Part shown: positions 23,471 through 31,783 of the stretch, piece by piece
Layout: each line of letters starts with the position of its first letter
How positions within the stretch are numbered: the stretch's first letter is position 1
Assembly: GCA_020722725.1 (NCBI GenBank)
Contig: DYKG01000035.1
Location: forward strand, 1-35,239
Source: Candidatus Methylomirabilis sp.
Lineage (GTDB): Bacteria; Muiribacteriota; Ozemobacteria; Ozemobacterales; Ozemobacteraceae
Direction: 5' to 3'
DNA length: 35,239 nt
Notes under the pieces: generated by a model
Told to the model about the DNA's origin: nothing
The model's database searches: none
What the model saw: the letters and a program-made list of their open reading frames with translations, nothing else
Made by a program: the position numbers and the translations under genes

Positions 23471-24203
23471 AGTTATCACACTTCTTCCTGCACAGATAAA
23501 TGGTTTGTTCGAACATTTGTTTGAGCCCGCTGATTCGTTCTGCCGCTTTTTCAAGCCTGAGCCAAAGCCTGCAATTTACCGGAGGAAAGGCATGGAAACC
23601 AGGTACCCGGGAAAACGAAAAAATCTTCTGTGCAATCAAACCATGCTGTTCAAGAAAACTTTCAAACTCTTCATCGCTCAGACAGTTTCGCTTACAAAGT
23701 CGCATGCTGACCCCAATCCATGTAAGCTGACCGTTAATCGAATTTCGTCGGCGATGATTGTTCACGACCAATATTCCATCTGGTTTAAGCAGAGATACCA
23801 GAACCTTCATTGCCTCATGCCGCAATTGTGGCTGTGCATTGAGAAAAAATCGAAAACCGGTGATCAGGTCAAACTGAGGCAAAGCCAAATTATCCCTGGT
23901 CAAATCGGTCTGCATGAAATTGACCGAGGGCAGCGCCCTTCGAGCCTGCTCAAGCATTGGTGCTGAAACGTCAACGGCAGTTATTGACGAAAAAAAACGA
24001 TTTAACAAAGCGGTTATTCGACCGGTACCACAGGCAAAATCAAGAACTTGCACATCTTTGGGCAACTTCAGATCAGCAAAGAATTTTTCAAGAAAAGGTT
24101 TTTCGAATTCCTGCCAGTAGAAGGCTGTGCGATTCTGAACGAAGCGCTGATCGTAGAGGTCTCCACGACCTGGTGACTGATGACTCAGACGATAGTCAGA
24201 CAT
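23448..24203 (-). CDS. SAM-dependent methyltransferase, C-terminus made by repeat B
   Basis: A 251-aa class I methyltransferase: VLDFACGTGR (53-62), ITAVDVSAPMLEQAR, the acidic loop FMQTDLTRD, and LLKPDGILVVNNH. The C-terminal third is longer than a minimal fold and carries Cys-rich YLCRKKC. The last residues (LTVAEPV) and the stop are encoded by repeat B, so the native tail was replaced or extended. The start overlaps the kinase gene by 19 nt. It probably modifies a sugar or lipid-linked intermediate, by context. Confidence 0.87.
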   Translation of the reverse strand: MSDYRLSHQSPGRGDLYDQRFVQNRTAFYWQEFEKPFLEKFFADLKLPKDVQVLDFACGTGRITALLNRFFSSITAVDVSAPMLEQARRALPSVNFMQTDLTRDNLALPQFDLITGFRFFLNAQPQLRHEAMKVLVSLLKPDGILVVNNHRRRNSINGQLTWIGVSMRLCKRNCLSDEEFESFLEQHGLIAQKIFSFSRVPGFHAFPPVNCRLWLRLEKAAERISGLKQMFEQTIYLCRKKCDNLTVAEPV

Positions 24204-24874
24204 TTAAACACCCGCCTCATTTCATTGCGCAGAATTAAAGTCAAAGGTAACCCGAAAAACTTCAATATTCCCCATTTTTTTTTCAGCATAAAACGAAAAT
24301 GCAGACGATGAAGCCGCATGGCAAATTTTTCGAGCCGTTTCAAATCAATTTTTAAGTCAGCGAAATCTTCATAGAAATAAAGGACTTGTTTTATTATTGA
24401 GACAGGAAGTTTTCGCGATTTCTTCACAATACGAAAATAGCATGCTGTCGTAAAAATCGTGCTGATCAACTGACCAAGATCGAAAAATAGATCCCCGAGA
24501 TAATCATTATACCAGCAGAATTTGGCAGAAATCGGGTCAAAAATTACAGGCATGTCAAGTTCCTTTGACCATCCGATATTTACCAGGCCAAAATCTCCAT
24601 GCAAACCCACCTTTCCGTCATGCTCGCGATCTGCATGAACCGCACTCAGCACGCGACTGATCGCAGCACACACTTTTTCAGAATTTTCCAGGGAAATATA
24701 ATCTGCCAGGCTGATCACATCTGAGATTCTCTCATAAAAAATTAACTCGCCCTCTATTTTGACCGGCTCGGGAAAAACAAACAAACCTGACCGCAAACTC
24801 AAATTGTGGAAATATTTCAGTCTTTCCCAGTCTTTTGCGCAATTATTGCCATGGTTTTTAACGAATTCAGTCAC
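24185..24874 (-). CDS. Small APH/lipopolysaccharide-kinase-like phosphotransferase
   Basis: A 229-aa protein with the Brenner motif HGDFGLVN (His92, Asp94, Asn99) and the metal-binding Asp in IFDPISAKF (Asp113), as in aminoglycoside/choline kinases and LPS heptose kinases. The N-lobe is short. The GTG start at 24874 is chosen because it overlaps the ligase stop (GTGACTGA) with GGAGAG upstream; a longer frame reaching 25000 would run antiparallel to nothing and lies inside the ligase gene. In this locus it most likely phosphorylates a sugar or glycan lipid. Confidence 0.82.
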   Translation of the reverse strand: MTEFVKNHGNNCAKDWERLKYFHNLSLRSGLFVFPEPVKIEGELIFYERISDVISLADYISLENSEKVCAAISRVLSAVHADREHDGKVGLHGDFGLVNIGWSKELDMPVIFDPISAKFCWYNDYLGDLFFDLGQLISTIFTTACYFRIVKKSRKLPVSIIKQVLYFYEDFADLKIDLKRLEKFAMRLHRLHFRFMLKKKWGILKFFGLPLTLILRNEMRRVFKCLTIV

Positions 24875-26045
24875 TGGTTTGCTCTCCTGGCCTGTGGTAA
24901 TAAACAAGAACAAGGGTAAGCGCAAAAACCAGCCAGCACGAACGATTGCGCAGCAGGTAATGAAACATGCCGATAGCCATGATTCCCGCCCATGAAACAC
25001 ACAGGGCTCTTTTCAAAAGAGGCATTTCTTCAGGCGTCTCAACCCGAAAAAACCTGATTGCGGTCAACAGAAAAAGCAAACCTGAAAAAATAAAACCGGC
25101 CAGACCGGTCTCTACCAGCAGCGAAAACGGGGTATTGTGAACCTCATGCACATGCACCTGATCAAAGCAGCCAAGGCCATAACCAAGAACCCAGTCAGCA
25201 GAAGAATTGAAGGCCTCACGAAAATTTTGAATCCTTGGCTTATCAAAAGAAAGGGGTGCGTATTCAAGACTGCCCAGGCTGCGCTGCATTCCCTCATCAG
25301 TTGCCATCACTGAAATTACCAGTGCCACAATGCAGGCAATTGTGGCAAAACTCAGCACTATCTGGGCGCGCGAACGCTTCTGAGGGTAGAACATTTCAAT
25401 GAGGCAAACCTGGCCAATCAAGATCCAGAAACCGCTGCGGGATGCGGTAGATGACATGACGAGAAACAGAGCACCATAGCTGATGAACCGAAGCCAGTAA
25501 GACTCGCTTTTATCAATCATTGCCAGGGGCGCCAGGCAGATTAAAAAAATTGCAAGCTGATTGGTAAAGTTGAAAAAACCCTTGTAATTGTCATGAACTG
25601 AATAAAAAAAATCGGTCAACTCCGGGACCCCAATCATGTGCAGAAAGATGATCACAACCGAGAAATAGAGAAAAAGATGAAACATCCGGCCAAGAATATT
25701 AAGAAAGCGGGTAAATCTGGATTGCTCGGCAATTTCATCGGCAATCAGTCTTGAGCCAACATAGAGAAAAACAACCGAAGTGAATTCAAAAGCAAAAGCA
25801 CCGGGATGAACCAGATTGTTTCGCCCAAGCAAAGCGGCTCCGCAAAATGCGACAAGCAAAGAATCCACATCAAGCAACCCAATGGATTTTTTAAATAAAA
25901 GGTTAACAAAGCTCGAAACGATTAGAAAAATAATGAACAAATCGGCAAATATAAAGCTTTTGCCCACTATTCCAAATGCAATGGGAAATGCTGCCAGATA
26001 ATACACCAGAGCAGCCGGCAGCGGCCTTTGCATGGCATTCGGCAT
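24867..26045 (-). CDS. O-antigen ligase / Wzy-type polymerase
   Basis: A 392-aa protein with about ten membrane helices and a periplasmic loop containing VHEVHNTPFSLLVETG (residues 299-314), the family signature of WaaL/Wzy PF04932 proteins, and an upstream ASRSG (201-205). It either polymerises repeat units or transfers glycan to an acceptor; the two cannot be told apart from sequence. There is a 4-nt gap from the co-polymerase gene and an 8-nt overlap with the kinase gene, so it sits in one operon. Confidence 0.9.
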   Translation of the reverse strand: MPNAMQRPLPAALVYYLAAFPIAFGIVGKSFIFADLFIIFLIVSSFVNLLFKKSIGLLDVDSLLVAFCGAALLGRNNLVHPGAFAFEFTSVVFLYVGSRLIADEIAEQSRFTRFLNILGRMFHLFLYFSVVIIFLHMIGVPELTDFFYSVHDNYKGFFNFTNQLAIFLICLAPLAMIDKSESYWLRFISYGALFLVMSSTASRSGFWILIGQVCLIEMFYPQKRSRAQIVLSFATIACIVALVISVMATDEGMQRSLGSLEYAPLSFDKPRIQNFREAFNSSADWVLGYGLGCFDQVHVHEVHNTPFSLLVETGLAGFIFSGLLFLLTAIRFFRVETPEEMPLLKRALCVSWAGIMAIGMFHYLLRNRSCWLVFALTLVLVYYHRPGEQTSD

Positions 26046-26049
26046 CGTT

Positions 26050-26934
26050 TCAGTTCTTTTCCGGGCGACTGACGGGGTGAAGATAGATCAGACCGGCCAG
26101 ATAAAACAATAGAAAAGCAACTGGAATAAAGAGATAGAAAACCGGCAGATAAGGCTGCACCGCTCGCGGCGGAGTGGCCGGATCAGTAAGACGCATGGTT
26201 GAAAATGGAAACAGCGAAAGAATTTTCTGGTTAAGGTCAGTGTGGGTTAACTGATGCACTTTGGCAGAAAATAATTCACGGTTGAGTTCATTGATAATCA
26301 GGGTTCCAAGCTTTCCAAAAAGCGAATTTTCTTTAGCCGGGTCGAGCTCACCAATGAAACCTTCGTCTCCCGGCGTGAGATCCTGTAACGGGGTCATCGG
26401 TGCAAAAAGTCTGTGTATCAGCAGGTTGCGACGGCGCAGTTGCTCAAATTGAACACCGACCCGCTGCCGACGCTTATTCAGCTCGTCATCGCACAAAACC
26501 GAGGCCTCCTGAAGAAGGCGATCGGAAAATGTATTTAAGAAAGGGCGAAGATCACTTTTGCCCGGCTGAATGTAGCTGATGCGATACAAAACTTCATTCA
26601 GCATCGAAAACCGCAGGTTTTTTCGTACATTTTCATTGAGAAATTCGAGAGCTTCAACCTTTTCGGTAACCGGCTTAACTCCTGATTTTTCAAGAACCTC
26701 AAGCATCAGACGATCATCGTTGAAAACGTCTTCCCACAGGTTCTGCACCGAAATCAGCGGCTGGCCTCTGACACTGGCGAAAAGAATGATATCATCGGCA
26801 ATGTAACCCCTGGGCGGGTAAACCAGAAAAAACACTTCGATTATCACCGCAAAAAACAGACAGACTCCGGCCCAGGCGGGGTAACGCCGCCCGGTATGGG
26901 CAAGTTCGATAAAACTCAAATTCTTCTCATGCAT
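26050..26934 (-). CDS. Wzz-like polysaccharide co-polymerase
   Basis: A 294-aa protein with two membrane helices (about 20-40 and 264-285) flanking a large helical periplasmic domain, and a proline-rich stretch before the second helix (DPATPPRAVQPYLP). This topology and the P-rich motif are those of Wzz/PCP chain-length regulators. The periplasmic domain itself is not obviously similar to known Wzz, so the call rests on topology and on its position directly before the ligase/polymerase gene. AGGAG lies 9 nt before the ATG. Confidence 0.72.
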   Translation of the reverse strand: MHEKNLSFIELAHTGRRYPAWAGVCLFFAVIIEVFFLVYPPRGYIADDIILFASVRGQPLISVQNLWEDVFNDDRLMLEVLEKSGVKPVTEKVEALEFLNENVRKNLRFSMLNEVLYRISYIQPGKSDLRPFLNTFSDRLLQEASVLCDDELNKRRQRVGVQFEQLRRRNLLIHRLFAPMTPLQDLTPGDEGFIGELDPAKENSLFGKLGTLIINELNRELFSAKVHQLTHTDLNQKILSLFPFSTMRLTDPATPPRAVQPYLPVFYLFIPVAFLLFYLAGLIYLHPVSRPEKN

Positions 26935-26971
26935 TCTGGGTCACTCCTGAACCTGTTTTAATCAAAATAAT

Positions 26972-28093
26972 TTACAACAACCCCAGCTGTTGCAGCATCT
27001 GCTCATTCACCTGGTGCACATTGAAACGTTCTTCGGCCAGGCGACGGCTTTCAAGGCCCATTTTCGCAACCAGCCCGGGGCTCACGATGAATTTTTCCAT
27101 GGCTTCTTCAAGCCCGGCCACATTTCGAGATGGCACAAAAAAACCGTTGACCCCGTTTTTAAGCGTTTCCCTGCACCCCGGCGAATCGGTGGTGATAATC
27201 GCACGCCCCACCGATAGCGCTTCGAGAATGATGCGTGGCACCCCTTCGCGGTACCAGGTAGGTAACACAAAAACGCTGCTCCGCTGCAGAAATGGGCGCA
27301 CATCGTCGGTTCTGCCGCAGAATTCCACCCCCGCATCGGCACAGCGGCGAAGCATCTCTTCTTCAGAGAAACCTGAAGGGCCCGGCTCTGACGGGCCGAG
27401 CAGCCTGAATTCGAGCTGGGCATGGCGCCGGCGCAGCGAGTCGGCCGCAGCGAGGAACTCCAGAATGCCCTTTTCCCGCAACAGACGCGAAATTAGAATG
27501 AAACTGATTTTTTCACCTGAGGGTGGCGGAATGAAAGCGAAATAATCGAGATCGACCCCCGAACCATTAACCAGATGACATTGCTCAGGCCTGACAATGC
27601 CGATCTTCAAAAAATCGGCCTGATCATCGGGGTTCTGAAAAAAAACATGGCGATTGTCGTGCAATGCGCATCGATACAAGCGCGTTGCGAAGAAACCGGC
27701 AATTTTCTGGCGCCAGGATTGGTTGATGAAAGCGTAACCCAGCCCGGCGATCACCGAGTTCAGCTCTGAAACGCCTGCCATACGGGCTGCCAGACATCCG
27801 TAAATGACCGGTTTGATCGTATAGGCGATCAGCATGTCGGGGCGCTGCGCCTTAAAAAGGGCTTTTAGTCGAAGCAGAAAAAGCAGATCGGCAAAGGGGT
27901 TAAGGCCGCATTTCTGCAACGGCACGCTGAAAAACGCCACGCCGTTTTCAAATAACGGATTAGCCGGCAACCGGTCGGGGACGACGCAGAAAGCTTCGTT
28001 ACCAGCCCTGATTAAGCGCTGTAGAAAATGCATACGCGAATCGAGGAATGATTTCGAAGATGCCAGTACCGCTATTTTCTTTTTCTCTGTCAT
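26972..28093 (-). CDS. Family 4 glycosyltransferase
   Basis: A 373-aa GT-B enzyme. The acceptor-side N-terminal domain ends near residue 190; the donor domain shows ISRLLREKGILEFL, then YREGVPRIILEALSVGRAI with the E-x7-E motif of retaining GT4 enzymes. The closest style is that of PglA/CapM-like transferases that add N-acetylhexosamine or galactose to undecaprenyl-linked sugars. It is first in the minus-strand operon; the transcript leader would be only about 6 nt, with no RBS. Confidence 0.92.
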   Translation of the reverse strand: MTEKKKIAVLASSKSFLDSRMHFLQRLIRAGNEAFCVVPDRLPANPLFENGVAFFSVPLQKCGLNPFADLLFLLRLKALFKAQRPDMLIAYTIKPVIYGCLAARMAGVSELNSVIAGLGYAFINQSWRQKIAGFFATRLYRCALHDNRHVFFQNPDDQADFLKIGIVRPEQCHLVNGSGVDLDYFAFIPPPSGEKISFILISRLLREKGILEFLAAADSLRRRHAQLEFRLLGPSEPGPSGFSEEEMLRRCADAGVEFCGRTDDVRPFLQRSSVFVLPTWYREGVPRIILEALSVGRAIITTDSPGCRETLKNGVNGFFVPSRNVAGLEEAMEKFIVSPGLVAKMGLESRRLAEERFNVHQVNEQMLQQLGLL

Positions 28094-28105
28094 AACTGCG
28101 CCAAT

Positions 28106-28133
28106 TTTATAGCACAGATTGAGGGTTAATGAA
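28106..28133 (-). promoter_or_regulatory. Promoter of the glycan operon
   Basis: On the minus strand: TTCATT (28133-28128), a 16-nt spacer, and extended -10 TGCTATAAA (28114-28106). The start codon at 28093 follows 12 nt after the -10, so the leader is about 6 nt. Confidence 0.5.
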
Positions 28134-28239
28134 CAGAACAGAGTTATGGCCTGAAAAAAAACAATCGACCGACCTTTGCCTCATCGGCGGATCGAGCGGT
28201 TGAATCTATTGAATTTCATGCCATTTTTTTGTAATTCCG

Positions 28240-28274
28240 CTGAAATTTTTCCGGCAGGGGTGTAGAATTCTACA
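28240..28274 (+). promoter_or_regulatory. Promoter overlapping a 14-bp palindrome
   Basis: CTGAAA (28240-28245), a 17-nt spacer and TAGAAT (28263-28268). The -10 lies within the perfect palindrome TGTAGAATTCTACA (28261-28274), a possible operator that would block the promoter. Confidence 0.5.
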
Positions 28275-28307
28275 GGAATTTCCGGTGCCAGATATAAGGA
28301 AGGCCAA

Positions 28308-29639
28308 ATGAAACAATTTCGTACCATAATTATCATCGTCGCATTGATCGTCATTCCGCTGCTGATACTGCAGCTTCGGGTCAACGATCTGCTGGAAGCA
28401 ACCACGTTCTATCAGCAAAATCGCAGTCTGCCAGGCAATGCCTCAGCCAGTTCGGCTTTACCGCCATATCTTGCGAATTTCAAACCCTCGGAAAAACAGC
28501 TGGCATTGCCTGGTCAATTCAGTCGCGACTATCGCGAGCCTGCCGATTTCGAGCGTTTTCTCGGCCAGGAAATGGAACTCGACAATCTGATCGGAAAAGA
28601 ATCGGTAAACGATCTGCTAGATCTGGGTAAAAAGCCCTTTACCGCTATTGATATCACTGCGAAACCGGAAGTATTTCTTTTCGACTCTTTTACGACGGTA
28701 CGGCCAGGGCTTCAGTTTGCCCGCTATCTTTCGCTGAAAGCGATTCTGCATGCTTCCAGACACCAGAACGACGATGCCGTTTCCTGCCTGCAGGCTGCCC
28801 TGATTCAGATTATTGAGGCCGCAAGACCGGCCCAGGGCATGTTTTTTGACCTTGCCACACGCCTGCAGACAGGCGTTGAACTAGCCGAAGTCTGCAAAGA
28901 CATTAATCTGGTGTGCTACCTTACTGATTTGAGTGAATATCAGGCCAGCGTGCTTCTTGAGCAGCTTAAGCAGACGCAGGAGCGTCTGGTTCCGGTAAAA
29001 GCTGTTCTGCAGCAGTATCGCGACCGGCTCAGTAATTTTGCCGGATGGTTTCGTGGAGCTGGCCTGGCTGACACTACAGGGAAACATTCCAAATACGAAA
29101 AAAATCTCAAGGAACTGGTGCCCCATTACAAAATTGCATTTGACCGTATTTTTACTGAATTCCTTGATATTGTTGATGTTTCATATGCCTCAGCATCTGC
29201 ATTGCTATTGAAAAACAAGGAAATCAGAGAGAATGAATTCAAAAGAATCGCGGTCAGAAGCACCATGATGATGACGGTTATCGATTTTCAGTCGCAACCC
29301 ATGAATATCGCAATCAAATGTCTTCTCAACGACACACCTGATTTTCGCCAGTTGATCGACAAGCACTGGATCGAGCGCCAGCAGATTGAAGGCTGCCGCA
29401 CCATGCTTGCCCTCGAAGCCTATCGGGAGCGCCACATGATTTACCCCGACTCGATAGTTCAATTGAATGATTTTTTTAAACAGAAATTTGGCAAAGATGT
29501 TTTTAACGACCAGCTGTTGAATTTCGCCTCTGAACCGGTCAGGCTGCAAAGCTCCGGCCCAGACATGAAACCCGGCTCTGCCGACGACATCATGGTTTTT
29601 CCCGATACGATGACTACAGAAACCATTACCGGGAACTGA
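28308..29639 (+). CDS. Membrane-anchored protein with pseudopilin-like C-terminus
   Basis: A 443-aa protein with one N-terminal membrane helix (about 5-24), then a helical extracytoplasmic region. The last 70 residues (MLALEAYRERHMIYPDSI, then KDVFNDQLLNF, then SSGPDMKPGSADDI) follow the layout of GspG-type pseudopilin C-termini: YP-x-S, DPF-like, S-x-GPD, then DDI. There is no prepilin peptidase site at the N-terminus, so it is not a pseudopilin itself. AAGGAAGG precedes the ATG. Function unknown. Confidence 0.8.
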   Translation: MKQFRTIIIIVALIVIPLLILQLRVNDLLEATTFYQQNRSLPGNASASSALPPYLANFKPSEKQLALPGQFSRDYREPADFERFLGQEMELDNLIGKESVNDLLDLGKKPFTAIDITAKPEVFLFDSFTTVRPGLQFARYLSLKAILHASRHQNDDAVSCLQAALIQIIEAARPAQGMFFDLATRLQTGVELAEVCKDINLVCYLTDLSEYQASVLLEQLKQTQERLVPVKAVLQQYRDRLSNFAGWFRGAGLADTTGKHSKYEKNLKELVPHYKIAFDRIFTEFLDIVDVSYASASALLLKNKEIRENEFKRIAVRSTMMMTVIDFQSQPMNIAIKCLLNDTPDFRQLIDKHWIERQQIEGCRTMLALEAYRERHMIYPDSIVQLNDFFKQKFGKDVFNDQLLNFASEPVRLQSSGPDMKPGSADDIMVFPDTMTTETITGN

Positions 29640-29675
29640 CTCACATCAATCCCATTTTTTCGTTTACTATATCAA

Positions 29676-29730
29676 TATTTGAAGCGGGTCGGCGCGTAGG
29701 CCGACCCCTATGGATATTTTATCGGTGATC
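29676..29730 (+). repeat. Dispersed repeat A, copy 4
   Basis: TATTTGAAGCGGGTCGGC...GGCCGACCCCTATGGATATT, with GGGTCGGC and GCCGACCC as the hairpin arms. It aligns with 10851-10905. Confidence 0.8.
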
Positions 29731-29766
29731 TTTATCATTTGATCAGCCAGCCATAAGGTGCTCAAA

Positions 29767-29794
29767 CGGTCATTTCGACAAGCTCAATGACCGT
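29767..29794. repeat. Dispersed repeat B, copy 3
   Basis: CGGTCATT, then TCGACAAGCTCA, then ATGACCG: an 8-bp-arm palindrome with the TTCGACAAGCTCA core known from REP-like elements of many genomes. It lies just past the asnB stop codon. Confidence 0.75.
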
Positions 29795-29811
29795 AAAGGG
29801 CAAAAGAAATT

Positions 29812-31476
29812 TCAGTAACCCTGCTGGTGCACATCCTTTACCGCACGGCCTGATGGGTCGGCCATTTCCTTGAATTTGGCATCCCATTCAAGGGCGGTCG
29901 GGGTTGAGCAGGCCACCGATTTCCAGTAAGGAACGCAGCGGGCCGCCTGCTCACCGGGGAAATGCTCTTCAAAAATCGAGCGATAATAATAGGCTTCTTT
30001 GGTAAGCGGCGTATTGATGGGAAAGCGATAAGCCGCTGCTTCGAACATCTGGTCAGAGACTTCTTTTTCAACATGGGCCCTGAGGCTGTCGATCCATGAA
30101 TAGCCAACGCCATCAGAGAACTGTTCCTTTTGTCTCCAGGCCACTTCGTGGGGCAGCATGGACTCAAAAGCCTGGCGCAGCATCTTCTTCTCGATCTTAC
30201 CGTTGCCGCACATTTTGTCAATCGGGTTCAGGCGCATCGCCACATCCATGAATTCCTTGTCGAGGAATGGCACGCGGCCTTCCACGCCCCAGGCGGCCAT
30301 CGACTTGTTGGCGCGCAGGCAGTCATAGAAATGCAGGGCAAAAAGCTTGCGAACCGTTTCCTCATGGAATTCGCGAGCATTGGGGGCTTTGTGGAAATAG
30401 AGGTAGCCGCCAAAAATTTCATCGGAACCCTCGCCGGAAAGAACCATTTTAATGCCCATGGCGCGAACGTAGCGAGCCATAAGATACATGGGGGTCGAGG
30501 CGCGAATAGTGGTGACGTCGTAGGTTTCGATGTGATAGATCACGTCTCTGAGAGCATCCAGGCCCTCCTGAACCGTGAAGTGAATCTGATGATGAATTGT
30601 TTTGAGGTCATCAGCCACTTTTTTTGCGGCAGCCAGATCGGGTGAACCTTTCAGACCGATCGCGAATGAGTGCAGCTGGGGCCACCAGGCTTCGGTCTGG
30701 TCGTCGTTTTCAATGCGCCGGGCCGCATACTTTTTGGTGATCGCGGAAATTATTGAAGAATCGAGGCCGCCCGACAACAGCACACCGTAAGGAACGTCGC
30801 ACATCAGCTGGCGTTTAACCGCTGATTCGAGAGCCTGATGCAGCTCATCGATGCTGCTGACATTTTTTTCGACCGCTTCAAATTTTTCCCAGTCACGGTG
30901 ATAATAGCGGGTGATCTGGCTGTCTTTGCTGAAATGGTAATGACCGGGAGGAAAGTCTTCGATGGTTTTGCAACAGGGCACCAGCGCCTTCATTTCTGAA
31001 GCAACGTAAAGGTTTCCATGCTCATCACGCCCGGTATAAAGGGGAATGATGCCGATATGGTCGCGGCCGATCAGCCAGCAATCTTTTTCTGCATCGTAAA
31101 GCACGAAAGCAAAAATGCCATTGAGATCGTCGAGAAAAGCGGGGCCTTTCTCTTTGTAGAGCGCAAGCAGAACTTCGCAATCCGAGCCGGTCTGAAACTG
31201 AAAATCAACTTTCAGCTTTTTTTCAAGATCCTTATGATTGTAAATTTCGCCGTTAACTGCAAGAACATGGGTTTTTTCGGGGTTATAGAGGGGCTGGGCC
31301 CCATTGCCCGGGTCAACGATCGAAAGGCGCTCGTGAGCCAGAATGGCGCGGTCTGAACTGTAGATTCCCGACCAGTCGGGACCGCGGTGGCGAAGCTTTC
31401 TGGACATTTCAAGGGCGGTTTTGCGCAGCGCAGCTGCATCAGACTTGATATTCAGAATTGCAAAAATCGAGCACAT
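29812..31476 (-). CDS. asnB: Asparagine synthetase B (glutamine-hydrolysing)
   Basis: A 554-aa enzyme, the same length as E. coli AsnB and closely similar along its whole length by memory (MCSIF start, RHRGPDWSGIY, ILAHERLSIVD, VPYGVLLSGGLDSSIISAI, EGSDEIFGGYLYFHKAPNA, AWRQKEQFSDGVGYSWID). Cys2 is the glutaminase nucleophile and SGGLDS (235-240) the ATP loop. It converts aspartate, glutamine and ATP to asparagine. It is monocistronic with a consensus promoter. This looks like the housekeeping enzyme, in contrast to the 645-aa paralogue at 19402. Confidence 0.98.
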   Translation of the reverse strand: MCSIFAILNIKSDAAALRKTALEMSRKLRHRGPDWSGIYSSDRAILAHERLSIVDPGNGAQPLYNPEKTHVLAVNGEIYNHKDLEKKLKVDFQFQTGSDCEVLLALYKEKGPAFLDDLNGIFAFVLYDAEKDCWLIGRDHIGIIPLYTGRDEHGNLYVASEMKALVPCCKTIEDFPPGHYHFSKDSQITRYYHRDWEKFEAVEKNVSSIDELHQALESAVKRQLMCDVPYGVLLSGGLDSSIISAITKKYAARRIENDDQTEAWWPQLHSFAIGLKGSPDLAAAKKVADDLKTIHHQIHFTVQEGLDALRDVIYHIETYDVTTIRASTPMYLMARYVRAMGIKMVLSGEGSDEIFGGYLYFHKAPNAREFHEETVRKLFALHFYDCLRANKSMAAWGVEGRVPFLDKEFMDVAMRLNPIDKMCGNGKIEKKMLRQAFESMLPHEVAWRQKEQFSDGVGYSWIDSLRAHVEKEVSDQMFEAAAYRFPINTPLTKEAYYYRSIFEEHFPGEQAARCVPYWKSVACSTPTALEWDAKFKEMADPSGRAVKDVHQQGY

Positions 31477-31538
31477 CGGCGATAACCCTTTTCTATAGTT
31501 GATTTCCCCGGTGGGGCAGACATGTTCACAACCGCACG

Positions 31539-31567
31539 AGTATAGACCATCGCCCTCAGCCTGTCAA
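31539..31567 (-). promoter_or_regulatory. Consensus sigma70 promoter of asnB
   Basis: On the minus strand: TTGACA (31567-31562), a 17-nt spacer, TATACT (31544-31539). The leader is about 56 nt, with a small CCCC/GGGG hairpin at 31506-31516 and AAAGGG before the ATG. Confidence 0.85.
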
Positions 31568-31584
31568 ACCATGAGATACATAGC

Positions 31585-31609
31585 CAGCAATTCTCGGTCA
31601 ACCGGGCTT
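31585..31609 (+). repeat. Third copy of the terminal repeat
   Basis: 25 nt matching the window ends at 24 positions (CAGCAATTCTCGGTCAACC onward), starting at the same CAG and diverging after the same GGGCTT. This supports a terminal repeat about 25 bp long. Confidence 0.75.
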
Positions 31610-31783
31610 ATCCAGAACGGGGAATATACCATTTTCCCAAACCGGCCCTGGTATTCCGCAAAGGTCTTTCCGTCCTTTTTGGATGCATTGGCCCAAATCA
31701 GGCATAAAATCTGGCTTCAGCGCAAATCTGAATGTATCCATGGTGAGGCTGAGTTGAATCAATTTTTGAGGTTTACCTGGTAA
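31610..31783 (+). pseudogene. Transposase-like C-terminal scrap
   Basis: Immediately inside the 25-nt terminal repeat, one frame reads LIQNGEYTIFPNRPWYSAKV, then FPSFLDALAQIRHKIWLQRK. The W-Y-x4-P-[ST]-F-x-D-A-L-A-x-[IV]-R-x3-[IL]-W pattern recalls the C-terminal end of several DDE transposase families. No start codon or catalytic part is present, so it is at best a remnant. The frame runs on into the first codons of the mazF-like gene. Family assignment is from memory and needs a search. Confidence 0.4.

Noticed and set aside
24875..25000. N-terminal extension of the kinase-like gene
   Set aside because: It lies wholly inside the ligase gene; the GTG with GGAGAG at the ligase stop is a better start.
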